Source: an uncultured Prevotellaceae bacterium (lineage in GTDB: Bacteria; Bacteroidota; Bacteroidia; Bacteroidales; Bacteroidaceae). From it: 43,743 bases of DNA. The notes below the pieces were generated by a model that was not told the DNA's origin, ran no database searches, and saw only the letters and a list, made by a program, of their open reading frames with translations. Position 1 is the stretch's first letter; every line of letters begins with the position of its first letter. This document shows positions 7,381 through 16,213 of this stretch, in pieces. A program made the position numbers and the translations under genes. The stretch is from positions 1 through 43,743 of the forward strand of contig CADADN010000030.1 in the NCBI GenBank assembly GCA_902786665.1, written 5' to 3'.

Positions 7381-10300
7381 ATGAAACCTTATCAGCCTTT
7401 TACCTTGCCATTTACGCGGCGTGCCGCCATGGCGATTCTATTCCTTGCAGTATGTCATCTCTCCATGCATGCACAACGGCTGCAGCAACCGTTGGACCGC
7501 GGCGTGGTGGCCGTCTATCGCTCCGGAGGCCGCGATGTCACCTCCTCGGGCGGCACGGGATACCTCATCTCCTGGCGAAAATTGGCTCAGGAACCGGAAG
7601 GAACGACCTATAACGTGTACAAGCGAGCAGCCGGGGCTTCCGAATTCACGAAGATGAATGCCACACCCCTGAAGGTGACCAACTACAAGCCGGCATCGCT
7701 CACGACGAACACCGAATATGCCGTCACCGCCATCAGTCCCGACGGCGTGGAAGGCACAATGAGCAAACCCTTCCTCTACAAGACCCAGCCGTGGCCCAAC
7801 GTGTGGCTGAACATCGACTTCGACAACACCGTGCTGTCTCGCAATGACTACCGCACGAAATATTGCTGGCCCATGGACACCGACGGCGACGGGGAGTATG
7901 ACGCCGTGGTGGTGGACCGCCTTTTTGCCGGCGGTGTGTCTGACGAGGCAGAAAACACCGAGAACACCGCCTCCACCACCCACAAGATCCAGGCCTACCG
8001 CTTCACGGGCGAACTGCTGTGGACGGTGGACATGGGTCCCAACGTAAACATCTGCGGCGGACAGAACGACATGGTCGTGGCTTGGGACATAAACTGCGAC
8101 GGGCGCTGCGAGGTGATGGTGCGCAGCAGCGACGGCACCCGCTTCTGGGACAAGGCCAACAACACCTGGGGCAAATATGCCATGGGCAGCGACGTGGCCG
8201 ACGTCGATGGCGACGGCATCGTGGACTATCGCACACAGGCGGTGCGCAACCGTCCGTTTTACATCAGCGTCATCGACGGCCTGACGGGCGAGGAAATCGC
8301 CGCCAGCGAGTTGAAATACGATGAGGTGCACGACGGCAGCGACCATTACACGCGCACCTCGCGTCCCAACTATATGAGCGACGGCTACTCCGCCATGGAC
8401 GGCCATTTCGCCATCTGCTACCTTGACGGCATCCACCCCTCCCTGGTGATGGAATGCCTTGACCGCGACAACAACAAGACCCACCACAACTACGTCTTCA
8501 CCTGGGACTACGACTGGAGCAGCGGCAGTGCTACAAACTGGCATCACTCCCACACTTGGAGCCGCAATGACAAGGCACCATGGCCGGCAGAGTTCCACCA
8601 ACTGCGCGTGGCAGACGTCGACGGCGACGGCACCGACGAGATGATACAAGGCGGCTACTCGGTGAATCCCCACACGGGATGGTTCGCCAGTCCGGGCATC
8701 GGCCACGGCGACCGTTTCATACTCTCCGACATCGACCCCGACCGTCCCGGTCTTGAGGTTTATGCCATACAACAGAGTTCGCTGCTCGGGCAACTGCTCT
8801 ACGACGCCCGCACCGCCGAGCGCATCAAGGAGTGGTATCTGCCGAGCGTCTACGATGTGGGGCGCGGCACCTGCCTCGACATGGACGCCTCTCACAAAGG
8901 CTATGAGATACTGAGTTATGTCGACGACTACGTATACGATTGCAAGGGCGAGCGCACCGGCCAGACCCGCACGGGGTCGATGTTCGAGGGCTGCTGGTGG
9001 GACGGCGACCTGCAGCGCGAGTGGCTCAATTCCCCCGGCGGCAGTGGCTGGGGCACCAACCTGATGGTGTCGAAGGTGCTGGGCAACCGCCTGGCAGAGT
9101 TCTCGCAGGAGAGCAACTGGGCGACCCACGCCGCCACCGGAACGCGCCCCGCCTTCATGGGCGACATCATGGGCGACTGGCGCGAGGAGGTCATCCTGGC
9201 CAAGCAGAACGACGAGAGTTGCACCGGCCTTGTGGGATACACCACGGCGATGCCCACCAACTACAGCATCTATTGCCTCCAACAGGACCCCCACTACCGG
9301 GGCGACTGCACCACACGCGGCTACTATCAGCATCCCAACACCGGTTTCTATCTCGGTGGCGACATGCCGATGCCTCCCCTGCCGCCCGTCTTCCAAGCCG
9401 ACCTGCGGTGGAAACGCGGTTCTGCCTCTTCAATAGGCCAGGGCTTCACTCTTGACGATGGTTTCACCACCTTCGACATGGCAAACACGGCGCCTTATGC
9501 CGACGGCAAGAGCATCCTCTTCGACATCTACGGCGACAATAGTTCCAGGATATGGGTGGACAACCCGATGAATGCCCCGGTCGTCTACCTGATGACCCCA
9601 CGAGGCCACGACTATGAAATCGTGAGTCAGCACCTGGGGGGGACGGATGGCCTCATCACGACAGGCAGCGGTTCGCTCGTCAAATCGATGCAAGGAAAGG
9701 TCTTCCTCGCGGGTTGGCTGCGCCACACCGGCCCCACCATCATCAGCGAGGGGACGCTGCAGGTGAACGGCGACATCGCCGGACCTGTGGAACTGCGGGC
9801 ACGTGGCACCTTGAGCGGCAGCGTCACCCTGAAGGACACCATCACCTTCGAGGGAGCGTTGAACAACGAGGGATGCCGCTTGATGCCGGGAGGCGAAGAA
9901 GATGCCCTCGAAGGTGTCATCACATCGGAGAAGAGCATGGTGTTGCCTGGCAACGTCTATCTGGAAGTGACAGCAGGCCTTATGGGCAATTCCAATGGCA
10001 CCATACCTGTCTGCGGCAGCCTCCAGGTGGAGGGCGACCTCACTTTCAAAGGCACCAATCACATCACCGTGAACCTGCAAAACAAGGATGAAGCAGAATA
10101 TGTCGTCGCCTCTTGCACCGGCACGATGACCTGCGACCCGACGAAGTTGAAGACTCGCGGCCTGGAAGGGGTGAACTACGATTTCGAGGTGGCAGACGGC
10201 AAAAGCCTCATATTGAAAATCCACAACACCCGCGCCCCGCAGCACGACGTGGTATGGACGGGCAGCGTGAGCAATGTGTGGAACTACAAGGACGAGAACT

Positions 10301-12027
10301 TCAGCATCGGCCAGCCCACGGCCTTCGTGCCTGGCGATGCCGTGGTATTCAATGCCCAAAGTCAGCAAACCAACATCAACGTGCCGGAGATGATGGTCAC
10401 CAGCGGCGTCACCTTCGACAGCGGCACCTACACCCTTTCCGGCCAGGGCGGCATCAGCGGCGAGGGCGGTGTGACGGTGAACAAGGACGCCAACGTGACG
10501 CTGAACATGAAATACAGCGACTATACAGGCAAGACCATCGTGAACGGCGGTACGCTCACCGTGCCCAACTTCTTCGATGGTGGGAGCAACAGCGCCCTCG
10601 GCGCCACCACCGCTGCCAAGGACAACCTGCAACTCAACGGCGGCACCCTGGTGCTGAGCAAGGAAAACATGGGCACCGACCGCCAGGTCACCGTCACCGA
10701 CACCGCCACCATACGCGTCACCCAAAGCAACAGTTCGCTCTCGCTAAAAGGTGCCGTCAGCGGTTCGGGATACCTTGTAAAAGACGGTGCCGGCCAACTG
10801 AACTTCACCTATGGCGGTGTCAACAACTTCGCCGGCCTGATAGTGAAGAAGGGCGTCGTGGCACAAGGGGCGTGGAACGCCACCTTCGGGCGCAACGGCT
10901 CTCCCATGCTGCTGGCTGGTGGCGAGGTGCGGCAAATTGATGTCAACAGCACCTCCACCGTGCCTGTCTTCAACCACGTGGTCACCGTGGCTGAAGGCAC
11001 GACGAACAAAATTGTAGGTTCTTCGCGCGGCAAACTGAACGGCAGCGTGAAGGGAAAAGGTGCGCTGACCATCGTATCGAAATATGTGCGCTGCGACATC
11101 GGCCTGAACTTCAAGGACTACGAGGGCACGCTGACGGCCTCGGGCAGCCAGTGGCGCCTGATGAGCAACGTCACCGACATGTCGAAGGCCACGCTGAAGG
11201 TGGATGCCGCCACCAACATCGCCCACTACTCCGGCGGCAGCGCCACCCAACAAGCTGCCACGTTGAGAATCGGTGCCATTGCCGGCACGGCCACCGATGG
11301 TGTGTTGGAAGGACAGACCACCTACCGCATAGGTTGTCTCGACAAGGACATGGCATTCTCAGGCCTTTTCAAGGGGGCCGCGGTCATCAAGGAGGGCAAG
11401 GGGCGCCTCACGCTGAGAACGGCGGGGAGCACGTCGCCCATCACCGTCAACGACGGTACGTTGGAACTGCTCAACGCTTCCACCTCGGCTGTCACCACGG
11501 GGCAGGTCACCGTGGCCGCCACGGGTGTCATCACCGGCACTGGCACATTGCAGAACCTGACGATGAAGAATGGGGCCACCACGCTGTGCCAATTGAGCGC
11601 ATACAGCAACTCCTGCCTCACCGTGAAGGGCAACCTGAGGCACGACGGCGACACCATCCTCGTGGTCGTTCCCACCACCCGGCAATTGTTGGTCGGCAGC
11701 GAAATCACCGTGTTCAAGGTCAGTGGTTCGCACACAGGCAACTTCATCGTGAAAGTGGATGATAGCGGCGTGGGGTATGAGTTTGACAGCTCCACGCTGC
11801 TCATCGACGGAAAACTGCGTGTCTCCGCCATCACCAACGGTATTGGTACAGCCATCGCCCCCGACGCCCTGGTGGACATCTACACCCTCAGTGGCATACG
11901 CCTTCATACCCGCAAGCCCTTTGCCGCTGCACGTGCATCACTCCGCCCCGGCACCTACATCGTCGTCTATGGCAACATCTCCCGAAAGATAAGAATCGGA
12001 GGAGCGAATGACAGGAAATCTTATTGA
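7381..12027 (+). CDS. Secreted rhamnogalacturonan lyase (PL11) with beta-strand-repeat tail
   Basis: The protein has 1548 residues. A signal peptide (about 1-31, SMHA before Gln32) is followed by a complete PL11 rhamnogalacturonan endolyase region (about 33-675). Evidence for PL11: the opening LDRGVVAVYRSGG, repeated DTDGDGEYD / DVDGDGIVD calcium-type motifs of the propeller, DMGPNVNICGGQNDM and GHGDRFILSDIDPDRPGLEVY. PL11 enzymes cleave the rhamnogalacturonan-I backbone of pectin by beta-elimination. The next roughly 800 residues are Thr/Gly/Asn-rich with autotransporter-type beta-strand repeats (for example GKTIVNGGTL). The last ~60 residues (VDIYTLSGIRLHT ... LRPGTYIV) resemble a type IX secretion C-terminal sorting signal. 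Usual PL11 enzymes are about 600-800 residues, so the tail is exceptional. The start at 7381 fits the promoter and the signal peptide. Confidence 0.88.
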   Translation: MKPYQPFTLPFTRRAAMAILFLAVCHLSMHAQRLQQPLDRGVVAVYRSGGRDVTSSGGTGYLISWRKLAQEPEGTTYNVYKRAAGASEFTKMNATPLKVTNYKPASLTTNTEYAVTAISPDGVEGTMSKPFLYKTQPWPNVWLNIDFDNTVLSRNDYRTKYCWPMDTDGDGEYDAVVVDRLFAGGVSDEAENTENTASTTHKIQAYRFTGELLWTVDMGPNVNICGGQNDMVVAWDINCDGRCEVMVRSSDGTRFWDKANNTWGKYAMGSDVADVDGDGIVDYRTQAVRNRPFYISVIDGLTGEEIAASELKYDEVHDGSDHYTRTSRPNYMSDGYSAMDGHFAICYLDGIHPSLVMECLDRDNNKTHHNYVFTWDYDWSSGSATNWHHSHTWSRNDKAPWPAEFHQLRVADVDGDGTDEMIQGGYSVNPHTGWFASPGIGHGDRFILSDIDPDRPGLEVYAIQQSSLLGQLLYDARTAERIKEWYLPSVYDVGRGTCLDMDASHKGYEILSYVDDYVYDCKGERTGQTRTGSMFEGCWWDGDLQREWLNSPGGSGWGTNLMVSKVLGNRLAEFSQESNWATHAATGTRPAFMGDIMGDWREEVILAKQNDESCTGLVGYTTAMPTNYSIYCLQQDPHYRGDCTTRGYYQHPNTGFYLGGDMPMPPLPPVFQADLRWKRGSASSIGQGFTLDDGFTTFDMANTAPYADGKSILFDIYGDNSSRIWVDNPMNAPVVYLMTPRGHDYEIVSQHLGGTDGLITTGSGSLVKSMQGKVFLAGWLRHTGPTIISEGTLQVNGDIAGPVELRARGTLSGSVTLKDTITFEGALNNEGCRLMPGGEEDALEGVITSEKSMVLPGNVYLEVTAGLMGNSNGTIPVCGSLQVEGDLTFKGTNHITVNLQNKDEAEYVVASCTGTMTCDPTKLKTRGLEGVNYDFEVADGKSLILKIHNTRAPQHDVVWTGSVSNVWNYKDENFSIGQPTAFVPGDAVVFNAQSQQTNINVPEMMVTSGVTFDSGTYTLSGQGGISGEGGVTVNKDANVTLNMKYSDYTGKTIVNGGTLTVPNFFDGGSNSALGATTAAKDNLQLNGGTLVLSKENMGTDRQVTVTDTATIRVTQSNSSLSLKGAVSGSGYLVKDGAGQLNFTYGGVNNFAGLIVKKGVVAQGAWNATFGRNGSPMLLAGGEVRQIDVNSTSTVPVFNHVVTVAEGTTNKIVGSSRGKLNGSVKGKGALTIVSKYVRCDIGLNFKDYEGTLTASGSQWRLMSNVTDMSKATLKVDAATNIAHYSGGSATQQAATLRIGAIAGTATDGVLEGQTTYRIGCLDKDMAFSGLFKGAAVIKEGKGRLTLRTAGSTSPITVNDGTLELLNASTSAVTTGQVTVAATGVITGTGTLQNLTMKNGATTLCQLSAYSNSCLTVKGNLRHDGDTILVVVPTTRQLLVGSEITVFKVSGSHTGNFIVKVDDSGVGYEFDSSTLLIDGKLRVSAITNGIGTAIAPDALVDIYTLSGIRLHTRKPFAAARASLRPGTYIVVYGNISRKIRIGGANDRKSY

Positions 12028-12028
12028 T

Positions 12029-12090
12029 AGAGAATCGGAATAATCAGAGTAATCAGAGTAATCAAAGGAATCGGAATAATCGGAGTAATC
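12029..12090 (+). repeat. 9-bp tandem repeat after the lyase gene
   Basis: About seven units of the form GGAATAATC / AGAGTAATC / GGAGTAATC run with a 9-bp period. They begin one base after the lyase stop codon and end just before the terminator hairpin. Confidence 0.85.
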
Positions 12091-12096
12091 CTTACG

Positions 12097-12129
12097 ACAA
12101 CGACCGGCGGTAGAACCGCCGGTCGTTGT
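12097..12129. terminator. Bidirectional terminator hairpin
   Basis: A perfect 14-bp stem (12097-12110 with 12116-12129, core ACCGGCGG/CCGCCGGT) closes a 5-base loop. It stands between the 3' end of the plus-strand lyase gene and the 3' end of the minus-strand small gene at 12172, the place for a shared terminator. The T-tract is short on both sides. Confidence 0.8.
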
Positions 12130-12171
12130 ATTTCCATGGGCAAGCATGGTGCTGTGTTGGTGAGGCCATTG

Positions 12172-12543
12172 TCATTTCACTGCCGCCTTGATGGCGCGTG
12201 CCGAAGTCTTGTTGGCATCGTAAGTCACGGTCATCATCTTGGTGCGTGGGCTCCACTTGACCTCCTTCACGCCATGGATGGCCTCGACCTTCGCCACGAA
12301 GTTCCTCTTCTTGGAAGCCTTGGGACTGACCTTGAAGGAAATCACCTCGATGGCAGCTGCATGGCGGTCGTGGTTCCAACCCCTATCCCTGTTTGCTTTC
12401 CTGTCAGGCTTGCCAGGTCTGCGGTCCACCATCTCCTTCTTTACAGGTTTTTTCTTTCTATCCACGTTGTTACCTGCGAACATTGGTGCTGTTGTGATGG
12501 CCATGATCATCATGGCAACAATCACTTTATACATGGTCTTCAT
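12172..12543 (-). CDS. Small exported HMA-like protein lacking the CxxC motif
   Basis: The protein has 123 residues: a signal peptide (about 1-23, ending MFA), a basic linker rich in Lys, Arg and Asp, and a C-terminal region (about 65-123) with the beta-alpha-beta-beta-alpha-beta pattern of heavy-metal-associated domains (FVAKVEAIHGVKEVKW followed by MMTVTYDANKTSARAIKAAV). The GMxCxxC metal loop of that family is replaced by VSPKASKKR, so it should not bind copper in the classical way. The function is unknown; a periplasmic binding or adaptor role is possible. A promoter with perfect spacing lies at 12614-12644 and a terminator at 12097-12129, so the gene appears to be its own transcription unit. 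Confidence 0.75.
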   Translation of the reverse strand: MKTMYKVIVAMMIMAITTAPMFAGNNVDRKKKPVKKEMVDRRPGKPDRKANRDRGWNHDRHAAAIEVISFKVSPKASKKRNFVAKVEAIHGVKEVKWSPRTKMMTVTYDANKTSARAIKAAVK

Positions 12544-12613
12544 AATAAATTCCTTTCTTTCTTTTGATGTTATACTTTTGATTCTGAAAACAAACTCTTT
12601 CTTGTTTCTGTTG

Positions 12614-12644
12614 CAAAAGTAATGTCATTTCCACGACCTGCAAA
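12614..12644 (-). promoter_or_regulatory. Promoter of the small HMA-like gene
   Basis: Read on the minus strand, TTTG (12644-12641), 19 bases and TACTTTTG (12621-12614) match the Bacteroidota consensus. The leader to the ATG at 12543 is about 65 bases. Confidence 0.7.
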
Positions 12645-12736
12645 GGGAAGATTCCTAAAACCGTCAAGGTTTTTCCCTCTTCTGCAATGGGGAATTCCCC
12701 GAAGTGGTGATAGATGAAAGGATAGGCGTGGTGAAA

Positions 12737-15220
12737 TCAGTCAGAAGTGGAGATGTTCACCTTGTCTTTAGCAGACAATGAGGGTAATCGACAGGTCACC
12801 GTGCGCGTCTCTCCAGGAGCCAAAGTAAGGTAATTGTCGCTCCAGTAAGCAGGACAGACAAGTTGTCCTCCTTGGTCTTTGGCAGTCAAACGAACCATGA
12901 AGGCCACCTTGTCAGAGGGATTGCTTACCGTCACTTCGTAAACTCCATCAGCAGACGGCTTCACATTCAACTCACAGTCGTTGACGCACATGTCATCGAT
13001 CATGGCATAAGACGCATAGTGGGTGATGGGGGTGGTGACCCATGTGGTCTTGCCCCAATCATAGTCGTCAGCCTCAGAAGGGATGAAGTATTCGTTGGTG
13101 GCCATCTCAGCCCCTTTGCCATCAGTGAGTTTGAGGAAGAGAAATGCAGCAGGTGCGTTGGCGCTGTCGATGTCGAACACCTTGACCACCGTGCCAGGCT
13201 CCAAACGGATTTGTTGGGCATCCTCTGTCGTTTCGCCTTCTTTCAGCAGTTTCATCGATGCATTCACATTGGCCGTCTCCAACGTTTCGTTGACGGCAAA
13301 CACGGCTTTTTGATGATAGTCATAAACAAGTTGAACCGGGGCGTTGGCCTTCCTCACCCCATAGTATGCAGCATTGGGCTGTTTGTAGTAATCGTAGAGT
13401 TGCCAATAGATTCCCGGGCGTGCTCCGTTAAGCATCCACTGGATGATGCCCGTGGTGTGTGGCCATCGGGCACGAAACGCCTCGAACATCGCCTTGGTGC
13501 TCTCGTAGTTGAGCATATCGGCACGACGCAGATACTCATCGATGTCCTTGGCGTCGCCAAAGCGTTGATGAATCACCTCGTTGAGTTGTTTCAGCGAGTT
13601 CATATCAGAGCCAGACACGGTGCAAAGGATGTTCCACCGGTTGTCGATGGGAAAGAGGTTTTTGCCCAGCATCTTCTCGAGAGACTCCTTGACGGGCAAC
13701 TGGGCGCCGATGCCAGTCTCGGTGTTGAAGCCGAACGCTCCTCCGGGAGCTTTGGGCTGATACCAATAACTTGGGCCGACATACTCGTAAGGGCCTTCCA
13801 TCTTGGTGCCCGACGGTCCCGAAATCTCGCTCTTCTGGTCTTTGGCCGATATCAGGTAATCGCGGTCGTCCTCCTTGCCGAGGAACTTCCGATAGCACTC
13901 CTCGAGTTCCGGCTTGGGCAACATGTCACTGCCAACAAACCAAGCGATAATCGCCGGGTGATGACGCAACCACATCACCTGGTCTTCAAACGACTGTGCG
14001 ACAAGGTTGATGTCATCCTTGCCGATGATGCCGCCATATCGTTCATCACAAGGTGAGCCAAAATAGTCTTCCCATTCCCAGTGGCAACTCCACCCCACAA
14101 GAATCATCAGCCCCAACTCGTCGCAGAGGTCATACAGGTTCTGGGATGTGCCCCAGAATCCCTCCAGCCGCACCGTGTTCATATTCATGTCGCGAACATA
14201 CTCCAGTTGCAATCGGTTGGTCTCTGGCGTGTCGCGCAGATAGATGTCATCGGTCCATCCAGCACCACGAATCAGCACCTTCTTCCCGTTGAGCGTGAAT
14301 CCCCGATATCCTTCGTCGGTGAGATAGCTGTGTATCTCGCGTATGCCGAAACGCACATCCTCGGTATCTGAGACCTTGCCGTCCTCGACAAATTCCACGT
14401 GGAGGTCGCAGAGTTCGGGACTTCCCATGTTGTGACACCACCAGAGACGGGGATGGTCAATATGAATTTCCTCGGGACCAGTGAAACGTTTCTTTTCGCC
14501 TGCAGCGAGAGTTACGGGATAGCTGAACTTGTGTCCGTCGGCAGCACCTTGCAGGGTGCCTTCTACAGGTTTGTCGGAAAGGTTCTTCAGTTCGGCAACG
14601 ACGGTGAGCCATGCCTCGTCGAGCGTCTCGGCATTCACTCTTGAACGCACAGCCGGATGTGATACAGCCACATTGCCGCAAGTTTTCATGCTCACCTCGC
14701 GGAATATGCCCATATTCTCGTCGGCAGGACGAGGGTTCCAATCTACGAAGCCTATGTTGGGCTCTCCTGGCCGGGCACGAAACACCTCAACCTCGAGTTT
14801 GTTTTGGTCGGCAACATCTTTGGTGACATCAAACTCGAATTGGCGGAACGGACCGAACATCTCTGCACTGTCGGCTATCTGCTTACCATTGAGCCATACA
14901 TTGGCACGATAGCTGATGCCATCGAAATCGAGCACGACGTGTTCACCCTGCTTCAGTGCAGGCATGTTGAACGTGGTGCGATAACGCCACCCCTTCTCAA
15001 ACTGCTTCTTATCGATGTTGGCATAGTCCTCGGCGGTCAGTGCTTCAGGCTCCATGCCTTGGGCTGTAAGTGTACCCATCAGGGTTCCTGGAACTTGTGC
15101 CGGCACCCACCCTTTGGGCGTCTCCACTTCCCATTCCATCTTTTGCATTGCCTTATCTGAGCAAGACGCCAATGCTCCAAGGAGCATCAAGCAGAACATC
15201 ATGTTTCCAAGTTTGTTCAT
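12737..15220 (-). CDS. GH2 exo-beta-D-glucosaminidase-like lipoprotein
   Basis: The protein has 827 residues with a lipoprotein signal (LASC, Cys20), so it is probably anchored to a membrane. It is a glycoside hydrolase family 2 enzyme: an N-terminal sugar-binding jelly roll (about 40-180), Ig-like domains, a TIM barrel (about 300-600) and a C-terminal beta domain. The acid/base position reads WFVGSDMLP, with Asp432 instead of the Glu of LacZ-type enzymes; the nucleophile would be Glu501 in GFNTETG. An Asp at this position is known from the exo-beta-D-glucosaminidase (CsxA-like) / endo-beta-mannosidase branch. It would release glucosamine or mannose from oligosaccharides. The ROK kinase and phosphatase genes lie upstream on the same strand, separated by a repeat-filled gap of 168 bases. 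Family membership is sure; specificity is moderate. Confidence 0.82.
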   Translation of the reverse strand: MNKLGNMMFCLMLLGALASCSDKAMQKMEWEVETPKGWVPAQVPGTLMGTLTAQGMEPEALTAEDYANIDKKQFEKGWRYRTTFNMPALKQGEHVVLDFDGISYRANVWLNGKQIADSAEMFGPFRQFEFDVTKDVADQNKLEVEVFRARPGEPNIGFVDWNPRPADENMGIFREVSMKTCGNVAVSHPAVRSRVNAETLDEAWLTVVAELKNLSDKPVEGTLQGAADGHKFSYPVTLAAGEKKRFTGPEEIHIDHPRLWWCHNMGSPELCDLHVEFVEDGKVSDTEDVRFGIREIHSYLTDEGYRGFTLNGKKVLIRGAGWTDDIYLRDTPETNRLQLEYVRDMNMNTVRLEGFWGTSQNLYDLCDELGLMILVGWSCHWEWEDYFGSPCDERYGGIIGKDDINLVAQSFEDQVMWLRHHPAIIAWFVGSDMLPKPELEECYRKFLGKEDDRDYLISAKDQKSEISGPSGTKMEGPYEYVGPSYWYQPKAPGGAFGFNTETGIGAQLPVKESLEKMLGKNLFPIDNRWNILCTVSGSDMNSLKQLNEVIHQRFGDAKDIDEYLRRADMLNYESTKAMFEAFRARWPHTTGIIQWMLNGARPGIYWQLYDYYKQPNAAYYGVRKANAPVQLVYDYHQKAVFAVNETLETANVNASMKLLKEGETTEDAQQIRLEPGTVVKVFDIDSANAPAAFLFLKLTDGKGAEMATNEYFIPSEADDYDWGKTTWVTTPITHYASYAMIDDMCVNDCELNVKPSADGVYEVTVSNPSDKVAFMVRLTAKDQGGQLVCPAYWSDNYLTLAPGETRTVTCRLPSLSAKDKVNISTSD

Positions 15221-15231
15221 ATTTTTACTTT

Positions 15232-15385
15232 TAGGAGTTAAAGAGGAGTTAAAGGGGAGTTTTTGTTTTTTCGGGAGTTAAAGGGACATATGATCACTTT
15301 TGGGAGTTATAGAGGAGTATTGATTTATCTGGGAGTTAAAAGGACATATGATCACTTTTAGGAGTTAAAGAGGAGTTGAAGGGAA
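15232..15385. repeat. 58-bp repeat array built on a GGAGTTAAAG motif
   Basis: Two near-identical units start at 15273 and 15331 (GGGAGTTAAA, then GGACATATGATCACTTTT, then GGAGTTAnAG), 58 bases apart. A partial copy lies before them at about 15232-15272. Inside, GGAGTTAAAG itself recurs at about 11-bp spacing. The array fills the gap between the ROK gene end and the GH2 gene start. Confidence 0.85.
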
Positions 15386-15388
15386 ACA

Positions 15389-16213
15389 CTACACCAACAA
15401 CGAGGCTCCAAGCAATGCTACATTGTCAAGAGAGGAAGGTGTGATTTTTGTGGCAGCCACATTGGCGGGATATGGGAATGACTGCAGCGACCGGCGCATA
15501 GCCGACTCATAGAGTGGGAATGCATTGGCAATGCCTCCACCGATGACGATGGCCTCCGGGGCATAGGTGAACAACACGGCCTTTATCAGTTCTCCTACAT
15601 TCTCGCCGAATTCCTGCCATACCGCCAATGCTTGTTTGTCGCCTGCTTGTGCGCGCTTGCTGAAGTTGGCTCCCGTGTCGCCATACAATTCGGTGAAGAA
15701 GCGGCTGCTGCAATAGAACTCATAGTCGGCATCCCTGAAAGGCAGCGAGCCAATCTCACCGGCACCCGTATTCACACCGTTATAGAGTTTTCCGCCGATG
15801 ATGATGCCGGCCCCCACACCGGTTCCCATGGTCAGCCCGACCATGTCGCTGGTACCCTGTCCTTCGCCGTAGCGCCACACCCCAAGCGCGAAACAGTTGG
15901 CATCGTTGTTGACGGCAACGGGCACGCAGAATTCCTTCTCAAGAATTGCCTTCAAGTGCACCTCCTTCCACGCTGGAATGTTGGCCACGTTGTACACAAT
16001 GCCTTGGTTGCTATCCACCACCGACGGCACACCGACACCGATGCCTGTCACTTCTTTACGCATCAGTTGCGCTATCTGCCTTTTTAGTTGGTTGGTGATG
16101 ACATCTTCTGCTTCATTGGCCGGACATGGCTCTATCACGGTGTCCACCACGTCAGCCCCGTCGACCAGGCCGACACGCATGTTGGTTCCTCCCAAGTCAA
16201 TTGCAATTTTCAT
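15389..16213 (-). CDS. ROK-family sugar kinase without zinc motif
   Basis: The protein has 274 residues and belongs to the ROK family. It shows the ATP phosphate motif DLGGTN (6-11), the catalytic Asp104 in VNNDANCFALG, the GTGVGAG loop (130-136) and GAGEIGS. The usual ExGH histidine is Ser156, and the downstream CxCGxxGCxE zinc site is reduced to EFYCSSRFF, so the enzyme probably lacks structural zinc. ROK kinases phosphorylate glucose, glucosamine or N-acetylated sugars in the cytoplasm. The start at 16213 was chosen because it overlaps the phosphatase stop as ATGA, a sign of translational coupling. An in-frame extension upstream lies wholly inside the phosphatase gene and is unlikely. A role in using sugars released by the neighbouring GH2 enzyme is inference. 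Confidence 0.85.
   Translation of the reverse strand: MKIAIDLGGTNMRVGLVDGADVVDTVIEPCPANEAEDVITNQLKRQIAQLMRKEVTGIGVGVPSVVDSNQGIVYNVANIPAWKEVHLKAILEKEFCVPVAVNNDANCFALGVWRYGEGQGTSDMVGLTMGTGVGAGIIIGGKLYNGVNTGAGEIGSLPFRDADYEFYCSSRFFTELYGDTGANFSKRAQAGDKQALAVWQEFGENVGELIKAVLFTYAPEAIVIGGGIANAFPLYESAMRRSLQSFPYPANVAATKITPSSLDNVALLGASLLV

Noticed and set aside
7438-9396. A 652-codon open frame on the minus strand
   Set aside because: It is the antisense shadow of the PL11 catalytic region and shows only low-complexity Val/Ala/His-rich sequence.
12689-12700. The palindrome GGGGAATTCCCC after the GH2 glucosaminidase-like gene as a terminator
   Set aside because: It has no loop and no T-tract on the minus strand; the role is too uncertain to call.
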